A DNA stretch of 64,000 nt. Source: Acidobacteriota bacterium. GTDB lineage: Bacteria > Acidobacteriota > Blastocatellia > RBC074. The stretch lies in NCBI GenBank assembly GCA_018269055.1, contig JAFDVI010000004.1:398192-462191 (forward strand). The letters run 5' to 3'. This document shows, one piece after another, positions 63,775 through 64,000 of the stretch; positions within the stretch are counted from its first letter, which is position 1; each line of letters opens with the position of its first letter. Both the position numbers and the translations under genes were made by a program. The notes beneath the pieces were generated by a model, which was not told where the DNA came from, searched no databases, and saw only the letters and a list, made by a program, of their open reading frames with translations.

Positions 63775-64000
63775 TTCGTCCCGCCAGGGACAGTGTGATT
63801 AGCCCAGCAATTTATTGCTGGGAACGTCAGCAATTGAATTCGCGTCCTGTAGGGACGCTTGAGTTCAAGCGTCCCTACAGGACGCGGCAGAGAACCCCAC
63901 ATCACCCGGCGATGAATCCTTGTCATTACCCAAATTTTCGCTCAAATCGCACGTTTCATTCTTTAGCCCGCGGATGGGGCGAGCAGCATAAAGCCCAGGG
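63775..64000. repeat. Composite of dispersed palindromic repeats at the right edge
   Basis: It contains GTCCCGCCAGGGAC (63779-63792), CCCAGCAATTTATTGCTGGG (63800-63820 region) and a perfect 21-bp-arm palindrome at 63842-63862/63865-63885 with a 2-base loop. Further 'AGCCCGCGG..'-type sequence reaches the window end. No coding frame of protein character is present. It probably belongs to a dispersed intergenic repeat family, cut by the window edge. Confidence 0.65.

Noticed and set aside
63738..63926. 62-residue minus-strand open frame at the right edge
   Set aside because: It is the translation of the palindromic repeat cluster and has no start signal.

Overview
The window looks like a chromosome segment of a Gram-negative soil-type bacterium, most likely an acidobacterium of the Blastocatellia/Solibacter kind (inference). 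The main pointers are two very large membrane Ser/Thr kinases whose extracytoplasmic halves are TolB/PD40 beta-propeller repeats, a secreted protein ending in the Solibacter-type C-terminal domain (TIGR03437), MacB-like permease pairs, Uma2 and four-helix-bundle accessory genes, and several families of dispersed intergenic palindromes. No rRNA, tRNA, CRISPR array, transposase or phage gene was seen.

Layout. 1-7.1 kb: the tail of a large secreted repeat protein, a Uma2 nuclease-like gene, a D-aminoacylase-like amidohydrolase, an aquaglyceroporin coupled to a small lipoprotein, a BtpA-like protein and a TonB-like protein. 7.1-9.8 kb: a four-gene minus-strand unit (membrane protein, BmrC-type ABC half-exporter, DUF4258/YgiT toxin-antitoxin-like pair). 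10.2-15.1 kb: receptor kinase, BON protein and papain-like protease. 15.2-27.4 kb: mixed housekeeping (PQQ-like/BACON secreted protein, UxaA-family dehydratase, DUF3298 lipoprotein, SulP transporter, acyltransferase, AAA ATPase, PPK2, IlvE). 27.5-33.9 kb: AlkD-like repair protein, then a GntR/FCD regulator, an IMPase and a possible exported HaeIII-like nuclease, which meets tail-to-tail an adenine DNA methyltransferase co-directional with a crystallin-J1-like gene and phosphofructokinase. 34.0-44.9 kb: a Crp/Fnr regulator and a complete beta-oxidation locus. 44.9-48.6 kb: a nucleotidyltransferase-like pair, an amidohydrolase, an MBL-fold hydrolase and an orphan secreted protein. 48.7-64 kb: a TPR lipoprotein-like protein, DUF2062, two MacB-type permeases, cyclophilin, gatB, an FGE-like protein, an S41 protease, a TPR protein and the second receptor kinase.

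The most coherent system is the beta-oxidation locus. Its TetR regulator and its operator both match Bacillus subtilis FadR and its box, and its genes run in the Bacillus order: acyl-CoA ligase, then fadN-fadA-fadE, with an added ferredoxin-reductase-like gene. A DUF4160/DUF2442 toxin-antitoxin-like module sits between fadN and fadA and is followed by a second, diverged copy of the fadN 3' end, a scar of how the module arrived.

The second notable locus is the nuclease/methyltransferase pair at 30.3-32.8 kb, which resembles a restriction-modification system but has a nuclease with an apparent signal peptide and 3' ends overlapping on opposite strands.
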